DNA from: Neostapfia colusana
Taxonomy: Eukaryota; Streptophyta; Magnoliopsida; Poales; Poaceae
Direction of reading: 5' to 3'
DNA length: 64,000 nt
Assembly (NCBI GenBank): GCA_030760725.1
Contig: JASWHV010000009.1
Span: forward strand, 107,581,854 to 107,645,853
The translations under genes were made by a program, and so were the position numbers. Below, in pieces: positions 45,201-56,357 of this stretch (position 1 is the stretch's first letter; every line of letters starts with the position of its first letter). The notes under the pieces are model-generated. The model was not told the DNA's origin, searched no databases, and saw only the letters and a list, made by a program, of their open reading frames with translations.

Positions 45201-46293
45201 CTAGGCAGGGGCTAGGGCGCAGCAAGAGAGAGTCTTGTGTGCGCGGCCCTGCCCGTGTCGATTGAGGACCGATCCGTGTGCGGCCCTGCTGAACAAGTAT
45301 TGAACGTACCGAAGGCATATCGGATATATGGGCCCCGATAAACCGATGTAGCCTAAACCTCCGGGCGTCGAGGCATAACGCACCGATTTATAGGTGTAGG
45401 CTGAGGGCAGCAAGGTGGAAATCTGCCAACGGGCATAGAGAGATGCTCCGTGTGGGGAACCTCCTGCTCGTTTCGGTGGGACCGGTTCGACGTTTGGGCT
45501 GTTGGGTGAAAGGTTGTCCCATACGACATCGAGAGAGTATGCTGTGCAGCTCCACGGGTGGGCGTACGTGACGTGCTCTTTGGGTTTCCCTGCAGGTGTA
45601 TATCGAGTCAATTCGCCGTCCCTCACGATGACGAGTACCGCTTGTTCACTGCGTCATAACATAGACTAATGAATGAAATGTTATGATTCAATATTGCTGC
45701 TATGATATAATTGTATTGCTACATGTGTGCCACCAAATATTGCTTACTAAATTTCAGCTTCATGAACTGTTAACTTTTGCTAAAAGATGAATTAAGGATG
45801 AACTTGTAGGCGTGTCCATTTGCTGCAACATTGCTATCCTGTGTCATGGTACACCTCATGTAGAGTTTCATGCTTAGGTGAGTCGGTTAAGCCTTGCTGA
45901 GCCTTCGTGCTCACGGTTGCTGCTTAAGTGTTTTTCAGGTGAGGAGCCACCCACGGACTCGGAGTACGAGTCCACCGGCGAGGGTTACCCTCCGTTGGGG
46001 ACCACGACTGAGTGGGAGCCGTACACGCCGCGCTGAGCTGAGACGTGCAGCTAGTGTGGGTTGCCCTAGGGCTGGGCAACCGACTTTTGCTAGATAGGCG
46101 GGCGTGAGTTGTACAATAGAAACTTCTGCTGTGTAATAAAGACTCTAGTTTGTAACTGAGAAGTGTACTACTTTGTACCTTCAGTTTGTTTTCCCCTGTA
46201 ATGTAATGTGTTCTTATGACGTGTGCTGTCGGGTGTCGCATCGCGCGGCACCACCCTCTGTGATCCTGGATGAGCGGATTCCGGTCCGCCACA
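42202..46293 (+). repeat. Gyp-G 5' LTR (4092 bp)
   Basis: TGTAAAAGCC to GGTCCGCCACA. Unusually long LTR. Includes a 42-bp tandem duplication around 44005-44095 whose units each end in CGACACGTGT, with CACGTG at 44047 and 44089 and another at 43935. The short open frames here (for example 43459-43653, 43668-44015) are duplicated in the 3' LTR, lack domains and are not called as genes. Confidence 0.94.
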
Positions 46294-46296
46294 GCC

Positions 46297-46311
46297 TGGT
46301 ATCAGAGCTGC
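46297..46311 (+). other. Gyp-G primer-binding site (tRNA-iMet)
   Basis: TGGTATCAGAGCTGC, three bases after the 5' LTR end. Confidence 0.9.
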
Positions 46312-48141
46312 ATTGGGGATAGCACAGTACTTAAGGATTGCATTATTGGGAAAACTTAGGTATACGGTGAGGATTCGGTAGTTGCCCAAGTAAGGACTAT
46401 ATTAGCATAGTTACTTAAAGTGGAAAAGACTAACCTATGTGTTATAATTCTGAATTTTAATTATGTAACGACGCACCTACACTCTGGTAAGTATGGTAAG
46501 GAACGCCACCGAAAGCGGTTCAATTTTGGTTAGCTCCCCTGACGAGGAACGTGGCTCAGGGATAGAGTCTCACAGCTTGGTGTGAGACGTCAATATGAAC
46601 CTCTTGGACTCTTCATGTTCCTGAGTTCATATGAAACGCTGATCTCTAGCGTGCATTAGGCAAGTAAGTGGAGACCCCATCGCGTGGTCAGTAACGCGAG
46701 AGTGTGTTCGTCTGGAAATAGCCCAGGAGGACATACGCAGCGCTTGCCATCGGCGTGCCCTGCCGGGCAGTAGGTGGTATCTGTTGGGTTGATAACATTC
46801 CCAACCGTGACGACCCGTTCATGACATACTCGGGTTCCCCGTCGTGTGGTGTTGAAACACGATCACGTGCCTTGAGACGTGACTTAGCTCAAGGACGGCC
46901 GTATGACAATGATACGGGAGTTTGTATTTACTTTCAAATATGGAACTGCCTGAAATGAATAACCATTGGGTGCACCATTATTGGGTGGTCTTCTGCAGGT
47001 ACTAACCACGTATGTTTCCGTGTAGAAAACGTGTGCGAGAGACCGTTTAGTGCCACACTTGAGACGTATATGCCGGTATGATCCGGTTAGGATTTTCTTT
47101 TGTGAGGAACGTAGTACCGAGATATTATAGTCATATGCATGAAAATAATAATAACAAGGAATTAAAATCTATAGGTTCAACATTTAGGACCCTGGTTGGG
47201 TATAAGAATGAGATAGTGGAGCAGTGTAGCCAAAAGACTGAAAAACAGAGTGCTCTGTTTTGGGCAGCAAGGTTGCCGAACTTTAACAGAGCACAACTCA
47301 GAGGTCCTTTAGCCCAGAGAGGGTGCTATATAGTTCTGGAAAGGTATTGAAGTACTCTATAACTTTGTTGTAGACTTCCAGAGCTGAAACACACCTTAAG
47401 GTGGCTGAAATCCCAGAGGAAGGTAAACGGTCCAGAACCAGGACAGAGTAAAACATTCTCTGAACTGTTCTGTTTTTCAAACATAACTCCCAGTAGAAAA
47501 AAATTTTAAAATTTTCATATGATACATCCTTAGAAAGAGTAAAAGATGTGTGACAACTTTGCAATTCAAAGTTTCTGAAATTTCAGCACAGATTTCAGTG
47601 GAAACCAGGGTTGAAAACAGCCACTTCCGAGGGAGGTGCTGTTAAAATTCTTCCAGAAAGTCTGCTAACTTTGAATTACCATAACCTTTTTAACCAAAGC
47701 TGATCTGGGGGCAAATGAATACTCGTTGGAAAGATACTGAAGTTGACGTTAACTTTGGTATTCAACTTGAGTCGTGAAACTGCCCAGAACCAGATCAAAA
47801 CTTGGAATAGGTAGAAACTGGTCATTCTGACAGAAGAATGACAGTTGAACTCATTGGAGAGGGTGTTGTACCCTAAGGGTGGTATACGTGATGACAACGC
47901 GATAGTAATGTCTCGTAGAGACCAAACCTAGTTATGGTGAGCTTCCAAAGTGGAGGTTCATCAAGTTGGATTAAACTAGCTTGTGTTTGGTCTGATAATG
48001 GTGTAGCTTGTGCAAAGTTATTACATTATCTACTTACAAGATATTTCGCATGTTTTGTTGTCATAATGTTTTTACGCCCAGTTTTATTGGTCTGCATGCA
48101 ACAATGCTGCGGGACTGATGATTATTGTCGTGTGGTTGCAG
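46312..48141 (+). other. Gyp-G untranslated leader (~1.8 kb)
   Basis: Long leader with no open frame that resembles a protein. It is AT-rich from ~47050 onward. No equivalent of the coiled-coil ORF found upstream of Gyp-E gag was seen. Confidence 0.7.
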
Positions 48142-49629
48142 ATGGTTCGCACTAGGACCACGCACGAGGTTGGTGGCTCTAGCCAACAGGGAGGTGATGA
48201 CTCCCAGCCACCGGCCTACGACAGCACCCCGCAGCCGCAGCCACCACCGCCGCCCCCGCTTACTCTAGCGGATGTGATAGCGGCATTGGTGGGAGGTCGT
48301 GAGGAGCAAACCGACCTGCTCCGAACGATCGTGCAGAATACGTCCCAGGTGGGGGGACGTCAAGATAGAGGGCCTCGGGAGCCCCGTGATGTGTCGTACT
48401 CGGATTTCATGAGTACGCACCCTCCAGTGTTCACCGAAGCTGAGGAACCACTGGAGGCGGATAACTGGCTACGGACCATCGAGTCCAAGTTCGGACTGCT
48501 CCAATGTACGGAGCGGCAGAAGACTCTGTTCGCAGCACAGCAGCTCCACGGTGCCGCTGGTGCGTGGTGGGCGAACTATGTCGCCTCACGTCCGGCTGGC
48601 CATGCCGTGGAATGGCAAGAGTTCCGGGAGGCGTTCCGCGCCTATCACATTCCTCCCGGAATCATGAAGAGGAAGTTCCAAGAATTCTTGGAGCTGAAGC
48701 AGGGCGGGAGGAGTGCCCACGACTACTCCCGTGCCTTCAACCATCTGGCGCAGTATGCGTCAGACTACATCTCCACGGAGGAGAAGAAGAGGGAGCACTT
48801 CTATCGGGGGTTGCACCCCGAAATGAAGACCCATCTCGTACAGTGGAACCGCGGCACATTCAACGACTTAGTCAATGCCGCGATCATGCAAGAGGATGCT
48901 CAGCGGGAGTTGGCAGCTGAGCAGCGGAAGCGCAGCGCTCCACCCAGCGGTGGGAGTGGCGCACCCCAGAAGTACCGTATGGTGTATCGGACACCATCCG
49001 GCCAGCAGTGGCATCCACCGGCGCGACCTCAACGGTTCGGGGGACGTCCCTTTCAGGCACCTCCGTTCCGTCCGCCGATGCCACCACCAAGACAGCAACA
49101 GCAACAGCAGCAGCAGACGGTACCCCGGGCATTTCCACCGCCACAACGCGCCCCGGGATTCCGTCCACCGATCAGCGGGGGATCGCCCCGTTTTACCTGC
49201 TTCGCATGTGGCCAGGCGGGCCACTTCGCGAAGGACTGTCCCCAGGGGCAGCAGAGCAGCGGGCAAGCCCAGCTCCAGGGCGGTGCTCGAGGCCGACCTC
49301 CGGTGAAGAAGGTTGGTCAGCGGACTGGAGGTGTCCGCAACCTCGACAATGAGGACGCCCCAGAGGGAGACAACGTGTTGGCGGGTACGTTTACTCTCAA
49401 CCATCAAGCCATCGTCATACTTTTTGATTCTGGTGCAACCCACAACTTTATAAGTGCATCGTACGTGGCTAAGCATCAGCTGGAAGCCTTTCCAACCGAG
49501 TGTTCGTATATGATCTGCTCGCCGGGAGGAAAGATTTCAGCAACGATGATGGTTCCAAAAGCACCACTGTGCCTAGGTGGGAAGATATATCCCACCACTA
49601 TGATTATCTTAGGGGGGACAGAAGATTGA
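48142..49629 (+). CDS. Gyp-G Gag-protease, truncated by frameshift
   Basis: Structural Gag polyprotein plus the start of protease. ATG 48142 is preferred over the in-frame ATG at 48118 because CAGATGGTTCGC matches the gag start of the neighbouring Gyp-D element. A proline-rich N-terminus is followed by the capsid region (PPVFTEAEEPLEADNWLRTIE, LHGAAGAWWANYV and IMKRKFQEFLELKQG). The zinc knuckle is C353-F-A-C-G-Q-A-G-H-F-A-K-D-C366 (CX2CX4HX4C). The protease active site DSGATH starts at ~429. The frame ends at TGA 49627-49629, shortly after a run of six G (49612-49617). Pol continues in the next frame, so one extra G best explains the break. A programmed shift is less likely because the protease domain is itself split. 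Confidence 0.88.
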   Translation: MVRTRTTHEVGGSSQQGGDDSQPPAYDSTPQPQPPPPPPLTLADVIAALVGGREEQTDLLRTIVQNTSQVGGRQDRGPREPRDVSYSDFMSTHPPVFTEAEEPLEADNWLRTIESKFGLLQCTERQKTLFAAQQLHGAAGAWWANYVASRPAGHAVEWQEFREAFRAYHIPPGIMKRKFQEFLELKQGGRSAHDYSRAFNHLAQYASDYISTEEKKREHFYRGLHPEMKTHLVQWNRGTFNDLVNAAIMQEDAQRELAAEQRKRSAPPSGGSGAPQKYRMVYRTPSGQQWHPPARPQRFGGRPFQAPPFRPPMPPPRQQQQQQQQTVPRAFPPPQRAPGFRPPISGGSPRFTCFACGQAGHFAKDCPQGQQSSGQAQLQGGARGRPPVKKVGQRTGGVRNLDNEDAPEGDNVLAGTFTLNHQAIVILFDSGATHNFISASYVAKHQLEAFPTECSYMICSPGGKISATMMVPKAPLCLGGKIYPTTMIILGGTED

Positions 49630-49636
49630 TGCAATC

Positions 49637-52198
49637 TTGGGAATGTCATGGCTAAGCTACCATGGCGCTGTCCTGGAAACACTATCACGGACAGTTCACC
49701 TCAACTCTCCATTACACCGTCCGCAGTCCCTCCTATTAGATAATCCAGTCCGGGAAGTTTCAGTGATCAACAATACTGAGGCTCTCAAGTTAGAAGACAT
49801 TCTCGTAGTCCGGGAGTATCCCGACGTGTTCCCGGATGATCTTCCGGGCATGCCACCTGAGCGGGATGTCGAGTTCAAGATCGAGCTCGCACCCGGGACT
49901 ACACCCATATCACGGAGACCATACAAAATGGCTCCAAAAGAGCTGGCTGAACTGAAAGAACAGCTCAATGACCTGTTGAGCAAGGGTTTCATTAGGCCGA
50001 GTTCCTCGCCTTGGGGATGCTCGGCGCTATTCGTGAAGAAGAAGGATGAGACCCTGAGGCTGTGTGTGGATTACCGGCCGCTCAACGCCGTCACCATCAA
50101 GAATAAGTACCCACTGCCCCGCATCGACATATTGCTTGATCAACTTGTGGGTGCCAGTGTGTTCTCCAAGATGGACCTTCGCGCTGGATATCATCAGATA
50201 AAAATCCGGGCAGAGGATATTCCGAAGACGGCATTCTCGATGAGATATGGACTATATGAATATCTCGTCATGTCATTTGGTCTCACAAATGCTCCAGCCC
50301 ATTTCATGTATCTCATGAATTCGGTGTTCATGCCGGAGCTGGACAAATTCGTGGTAGTGTTCATCGATGATATCTTGGTTTACTCCAAGACGGAAGCCGA
50401 ACATGCCGAACACTTGCGGATTGTTCTTCAACGATTGCGAGACCACAAGCTCTACGCCAAGTTCAGCAAATGCGAATTTTGGATCAGCCAAGTGCCATTC
50501 TTGGGACATATCATCTCAGCGGAAGGCATTGCGGTTGACCCAAGCAAAATAGAGCAAGTGCTGAAATGGAAAGCTCCCACTTCAGTTCATGAAGTCAGAA
50601 GCTTCCTCGGGTTAGCGGGATACTACCGGAGATTCATTCCAAGTTTCTCCAAGCTCGCTAAGCCGATGACAGAATTGCTGAAGAAAGGGACGAAGTATGT
50701 TTGGAACACGGCGTGTGAAGGAGCGTTCCAAGCATTGGTGAAGCATCTCACAACAGCCCCGGTGTTAGCTCAGCCGGATACAACAAAGCCCTTCAACGTG
50801 TATTGTGACGCGTCCGGTATTGGGCTTGGCTGCGTGTTGATGCAGGGAGGACGTGTGGTCGCTTATGGCTCACGCCAACTTCGGAACCATGAGCAGCACT
50901 ACCCGACTCATGATCTTGAGCTTGCTGCCGTGGTGTTGGCACTGAAAATGTGGAGGCACTATCTCCTGGGGAATCTGGTGCATCTCTACACCGACCACAA
51001 GAGCTTGAAATACATTTTCACCCAGAAGGAGCTGAACATGAGGCAACGGAGGTGGTTAGAATTAATCAAGGACTATGAAATTCAGATTCACTACCACCCC
51101 GGCAAGGCGAATGTGGTTGCCGACGCGCTGAGTCGGAAATCACATGTCCATCACCTCACCATTACACCGGTGGAGGAGGAAGAGCCAAGTTTATACTTGG
51201 TTCCTTATGGATCGCTGTACAACCTTGCCCTCATCCCTACTATTAGGGAGGACATCATTGCAGCTCAGAAGGATGATAAAGGCATGGCACATCTCCGGAG
51301 ACGGATAGACAACGGGGAAATCAAATGTTTCCGGAAGGATGATAAGGGGACGCTGTGGTTCAATGACCGCATAGTCGTGCCCCGAGATATGGAGTTGAGG
51401 AAAAAGATCCTCGATGAAGCTCACTTGTCTAAATACTCCATTCATCCGGGCAGCAACAAGATGTACCAAGATTTGAAGAAGAAATTTTGGTGGACACGGA
51501 TGAAGCGGGAGGTAGCTAAGTACGTATCCGAGTGCGATACGTGCCGACGAGTGAAAGCTGATCACATGAAGAAATCAGGGCTGCTGCAACCCCTGAAGAT
51601 CCCGGCATGGAAATGGGAAGATGTGAGCATGGATTTCATTGTGGGATTACCCCTAACATCCAACAAGCATGATTCCATATGGGTAATCGTTGATCGGTTA
51701 ACCAAGACGGCTCACTTCATCCCGATGAATACACGTTACAATGCCGGCAAATATAAGGAGGTGTACATAGCAAAGATTCTATGCCTATACGGGGTACCCA
51801 AGACCATTGTCTCAGATCGAGGTGCATTATTTGTTTCTCGCTTTTGGGAGCAGCTACACGCTGCATTGGGTACTAAGTTGATCAGGAGCTCCGCCTATCA
51901 CCCTCAGACAGATGGCCAGACAGAGAGGGTGAATCAAGTCCTGGAAGACATGTTGAGAGCATGTGCCATCCACCATGGTAGGAACTGGGATGATCACCTA
52001 CCATTGGCAGAATTCTCGTACAACAACGGCTATCAGGCGAGTATCAAAATGGCACCTTACGAAGCTCTCTACAGTCGTAAATGCCGCACCCCATTAAATT
52101 GGTGCGAGTCCGGTGAAAGGGTCACATTCGGGGTTGATGTGGTGAACGACGCCGAGGAGCGCGTTCGGACAATTCAAGCCAATTTGAAGGCTAGGTAA
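49637..52198 (+). CDS. Gyp-G Pol: RT, RNase H, integrase (C-terminally truncated)
   Basis: Open for 853 codons from ATG 49637; the true protein frame begins upstream, in gag-protease. RT is ~110-300 with LCVDYRPLNAVTIKNKYPLP, KMDLRAGYHQIKI and the catalytic FIDDIL at 242-247. RNase H is ~385-500 with YCDASGIGLG, YTDHKSLKYIF and KANVVADALSR. Integrase: zinc domain H595, H603, C633, C636; DDE triad D666 (MDFIVG), D727 (SDRGALF) and E763 (QTDGQTERVN). The protein stops at 853 (IQANLKAR), where the Gyp-E protein goes on for about 160 more residues with the GPF and chromodomain regions. The stop is followed within ~65 bp by the polypurine tract, which points to a deletion. The coding frame otherwise looks intact. 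Confidence 0.9.
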   Translation: MGMSWLSYHGAVLETLSRTVHLNSPLHRPQSLLLDNPVREVSVINNTEALKLEDILVVREYPDVFPDDLPGMPPERDVEFKIELAPGTTPISRRPYKMAPKELAELKEQLNDLLSKGFIRPSSSPWGCSALFVKKKDETLRLCVDYRPLNAVTIKNKYPLPRIDILLDQLVGASVFSKMDLRAGYHQIKIRAEDIPKTAFSMRYGLYEYLVMSFGLTNAPAHFMYLMNSVFMPELDKFVVVFIDDILVYSKTEAEHAEHLRIVLQRLRDHKLYAKFSKCEFWISQVPFLGHIISAEGIAVDPSKIEQVLKWKAPTSVHEVRSFLGLAGYYRRFIPSFSKLAKPMTELLKKGTKYVWNTACEGAFQALVKHLTTAPVLAQPDTTKPFNVYCDASGIGLGCVLMQGGRVVAYGSRQLRNHEQHYPTHDLELAAVVLALKMWRHYLLGNLVHLYTDHKSLKYIFTQKELNMRQRRWLELIKDYEIQIHYHPGKANVVADALSRKSHVHHLTITPVEEEEPSLYLVPYGSLYNLALIPTIREDIIAAQKDDKGMAHLRRRIDNGEIKCFRKDDKGTLWFNDRIVVPRDMELRKKILDEAHLSKYSIHPGSNKMYQDLKKKFWWTRMKREVAKYVSECDTCRRVKADHMKKSGLLQPLKIPAWKWEDVSMDFIVGLPLTSNKHDSIWVIVDRLTKTAHFIPMNTRYNAGKYKEVYIAKILCLYGVPKTIVSDRGALFVSRFWEQLHAALGTKLIRSSAYHPQTDGQTERVNQVLEDMLRACAIHHGRNWDDHLPLAEFSYNNGYQASIKMAPYEALYSRKCRTPLNWCESGERVTFGVDVVNDAEERVRTIQANLKAR

Positions 52199-52251
52199 GT
52201 CCCTACTACATCGCTATCTCTTCTTTGGTAATCTCGGGACAAGATTCTTTT

Positions 52252-52264
52252 AAGGGGGGAGAGA
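52252..52264 (+). other. Gyp-G polypurine tract
   Basis: AAGGGGGGAGAGA immediately before the 3' LTR; primer for plus-strand DNA synthesis. Confidence 0.88.
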
Positions 52265-55200
52265 TGTAAAAGCCCAAGAAAAGGGACTTGCAAAAAAGTT
52301 TTCTTCACCTCACAACACCACGGTTTTCGTTGTGGATATCTTAGGAAATATTGTAAAGAGCAAGTAACCTTCATCAAAAGAGTGATTATAGGGGAAAGTC
52401 TTCCTTTTCACAAAGTGGGATTTGGACATAGGAACATGAGAGGTTGAGCTCACCCCTAGAACTTAAAAAGTCTTGGGAAGGTTCAGTCCAAGTTTCATAG
52501 AAATCCAACACTTTTGAGGCACTTTTTGGGTTATTTGAAAAAGAGGCCAATTTGAATGTAAATTCAAATTGCAGCAACTTTCATCACCCAATTTCAAAAG
52601 TTAGCTTCATATTCTTATGCAGCACATTTTTGTGAGCTCACACACAAATTTTCACTCCATTTGGAGTTGATCTTGACATGAGCTAAGTGGGACGAATTCA
52701 AACTTTATTTGAATTCAAAACTAAACTTGTGCTGAAATTCACCCAAGCCGAACCCAAGTTGAATTCTATTCGATTCAAATGGCTCAGGAGTGAATAATTT
52801 GATTCACCAGGGGTATTATGGCACTCACTGTTTACAACAGTGATTAGGAGTAAATTCCAGAGGTTAAAACCCCGGGTGGGACCCACATGTCATAGAGGGG
52901 AGAAGGAGAAACTTGCACCCAAAGTCAGAGTCTCGGTGGGAAATTCCACCGAGCAGCTCTCGGCTGTGCCACCGAGCAGCTACCGGCGCCACCAGCTGCT
53001 TCCCTCTCCGCGCGCTGGCGCCCAGGGCGGCTGGCTCGTGCCCCCATGCGACCGGCACCGCCTCAGCCGAGCAGGAGTCGGCCGGCTTTATCTTCTCGCA
53101 GGCAAACCAGAGCAGCGGCATTGTTTCTCGCCACAGCTCTCTGCTCAATCGGGAAAACTAGCAAAACCATCTCCTCCTTCGTCCCTGAGCTGCTAGACGG
53201 CCACCTGAGCTCGCACTCCACCTCTCCAACACCAGAAACCTCGAGCTCCGACCTCCTTTGCCCAAAGACGATCGCCACCGCGGCGACCTAGCCTCAGCCG
53301 AGAGTCAGGCGCCCGTGGGCAGCGTTCCACAGGCGTTTTCATGGTCCAGCGAGAGAGGCAACAAGAGCGCGCGATCACCGTGCTGCTCTCCTCCAAGTTT
53401 GGAAGCCAACCGTGAAGAATCCGCAGAGGATTTCCAGTTTTTGCTCCGGCGACCGTAAACCGAGCTTCCGGTACGGTTTCTTTAAATTCTCGCTCTATGA
53501 TCTTTCGGAGGTCATCAAATCTTGCACATAGACGCTGGACTAGCCGGAAATCAAGTTCTTTTCTGCATCCGTAGCGTGAAACTGTCTAGGAGTGACGAAT
53601 TTCGAGCTCGATCGAGGGCGGTCATGGCGGGCACGATCGGTCACACGGTGCCGACCGACTTGCCGCCATCCCTGAACCCTTTTGATACCTTGTCGAGCTT
53701 CCTAGAGGCACACTGATGCTGTAGGGCCGTTTGTTCGAGGTGTTCGCGGGTTTAGAAACCACGGTCGACGGTGTCGAACCTCAACCGAGGTCGCGGCACG
53801 TCGCCGAGCTACTTCCGGTCACCCCCAGACCGACCTGTCACCACCGACGTGTTCCTCGGCGTCGACAACCCCCTGGCGGCGAGTTTCAGACCATGGGAGG
53901 TCCGGCAGCGGCGAGCCGGCGAGCCCCGAGTCTGCTCCGGCGAGGTCGGCGGCGCGGGCGCGAGAGAACGGCGGGAGGAAGACGAGGCCGGCTGGCCCAC
54001 GTGTCAGCGGCTGAAGAATTTAAATCGGGATCGGGTGAGGCCAGGGATCGGTTGTGCTCGCGCGCGAATACCCTGTGAGCTCCGGTGTGCCGGACACCTC
54101 CGCGCTCGACACGTGTGGTATCCCCGGTGTGCCGGACACCTCCGCGCTCGACACGTGTCCCCGCGGGCCCCGAGAGTTTAAACTTCTCCCTCGATTTTCA
54201 GAATTCTTCCAAACTTCAAATCCTCAGAACTTTGGCTAGAAAGCTCCAAATCGAGTGAACCAAATTTGGTTGGATTTAGCTCTCTGAGCACTTTCCAGCA
54301 ATACCAAATTCAGCTCATAAAAGTGAATAGTTTTCCAGAATTAAATCCCTAAAGTTTAAACTGTTGGGAATTTTATCTGGAGAACTACTTTATGAAAAAT
54401 TCTGAAATTTGGCTGAAGGGTTCATGGGAGAATCCCTGAATCCCAGTAAAATTTTCAGACTCATCCAAGTTCATTTAGTTACCCTAATTGGGTGATTAAG
54501 GGAACTGCCCAGAGAAAATAGAAAAATGTACGGAAACATTTTTCAGATTTTCTCCAATCTTAATTAGGACATAACTTTCTGTAGGATTCTTCAAATAACA
54601 TGAAACCAACTCCATTAGAACCATCTTAAAGTCTAGATTCCAGAAAGTCATGGTTGGAGCCATGAAAACCACTGGAATTATTCAGAGGCTCAAATATTGA
54701 CCAAATGAGCTTTTATTTGTACAAGGTTCAAATAAACTTTGTTTCAAATGAAACTTGGTAAAGACTCTGGTTAGGACCCTACCAAGCTACAATAAAAATT
54801 TCAGAACCACAGGGGAGGGCTAACTAGAGTTATTAGTAAATAAGTATTCAAGTTTACACTTTGCGTTTAAATTTACATATAGTATTGTATTCAACGTGTA
54901 GCCATTGAAGAAGAGACTCCGGAAGTGCTGGACTTCCTCCTTCCGGAAGAGGAACTAACCCCTGACCAGCAGCAACAAGGCAAGCCCCGGTTTGCATTAA
55001 CCTTTTATAAGTTTTACTTTGTTTACATGTGTCATATGAAGTATGTATGTGCATTAGGTATAGGATGAATGAAACCCCACTTGCATAACCAAAGGTTTCT
55101 AAAAGAGTGAGGGTAGCGTCTAAGACCTCGAGTAGACAGGCTATGCTTAATGAGTCATAGGACTTCGGTACAAGTCGAGTAGTTGGAATCTACTCGCGAG

Positions 55201-56357
55201 ATAGGCTTGGAACACACGGGTTCGGTTGAGTGATGTGAGATCACTTTAGTAATGAAAATAAGACTAGGCAGGGGCTAGGGCGCAGCAAGAGAGAGTCTTG
55301 TGTGCGCGGCCCTGCCCGTGTCGATTGAGGAACGATCCGTGTGCGGCCCTGCCGAACAAGTATTGAACGTACCGAAGGCATATCGGATATATGGGCCCCG
55401 ATAAACCGATGTAGCCTAAACCTCCGGGCGTCGAGGCATAACGCACCGATTTATAGGTGTAGGCTGAGGGCAGCAAGGTGGAAATCTGCCAACGGGCATA
55501 GAGAGATGCTCCGTGTGGGGAACCTCCTGCTCGTTTCGGTGCGACCGGTTCGACGTTTGGGCTGTTGGGTGAAAGGTTGTCCCATACGACATCGAGAGAG
55601 TGTGCTGTGCAGCTCCACGGGTGGGCGTACGTGACGTGCTCTTTGGGTTTCCCTGCAGGTGTATATCGAGTCGATTCGCCGTCCCTCGCGGTGACGAGTA
55701 CCGCTTGTTCACTGCGTCGTAACGTAGACTAATGAATGAAATGTTATGATTCAATATTGCTGCTATGATATAATTGTATTGCTACATGTGTGCCACCAAA
55801 TATTGCTTACTAAATTTCAGCTTCATGAACTGTTAACTTGTTGCTAAATGATGAATTAAGGATGAACTTGTAGGCGTGTCCATTTGCTGCAACATTGCTA
55901 TCCTGTGTCATGTTACACCTCATGTAGAGTTTCATGCTTAGGTGAGTCGGTTAAGCCTTGCTGAGCCTTCGTGCTCACGGTTGCTGCTTAAGTGTTTTTC
56001 AGGTGAGGAGCCACCCACGGACTCGGAGTACGAGTCCACCAGCGAGGGTTACCCTCCGTCGGGGACCACGGCTGAGTGGGAGCCGTACACGCCGCGCTGA
56101 GCTGAGACGTGCAGCTAGTGTGGGTTGCCCTAGGGCTGGGCAACCGACTTTTGCTAGATAGGCGGGCGTGAGTTGTACAATAGAAACTTCCGCTGTGTAA
56201 TAAAGACTCTAGTTTGTAACTGAGAAGTGTACTACTTTGTACCTTCAGTTTGTTTTCCCCTGTAATATAATGTGTTCTTATGACGTGTGCTGTCGGGTGT
56301 CGCATCGCGCGGCACCACCCTCTGCGATCCTGGATGAGCGGATTCCGGTCCGCCACA
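52265..56357 (+). repeat. Gyp-G 3' LTR (4093 bp)
   Basis: Identical layout to the 5' LTR, followed by the CCGGT duplication. CACGTG at 53998, 54110 and 54152. Differences from the 5' LTR are sparse up to ~54700 and more frequent from ~55100 to 56330. Confidence 0.94.

Larger units (their letters stand above)
42202..56357 (+). mobile_element. Gyp-G: full-length young Ty3/gypsy retrotransposon
   Basis: LTRs at 42202-46293 and 52265-56357, a duplication CCGGT (42197-42201 and 56358-56362), a tRNA-iMet primer-binding site, gag, pol and a polypurine tract. By eye the LTRs differ at ~32 positions (one of them an indel) over ~4.1 kb, under 1%, indicating recent insertion. It lies inside the 3' LTR of the Gyp-E element. 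Gag and pol are separated by a single-base shift, and the integrase C-terminus is missing, so it probably cannot move by itself in its present form. Confidence 0.95.

Noticed and set aside
48118..48141. Earlier in-frame ATG for Gyp-G gag
   Set aside because: The added residues (MIIVVWLQ) are hydrophobic and unlike gag starts; ATG 48142 has the context seen in the neighbouring Gyp-D gag.
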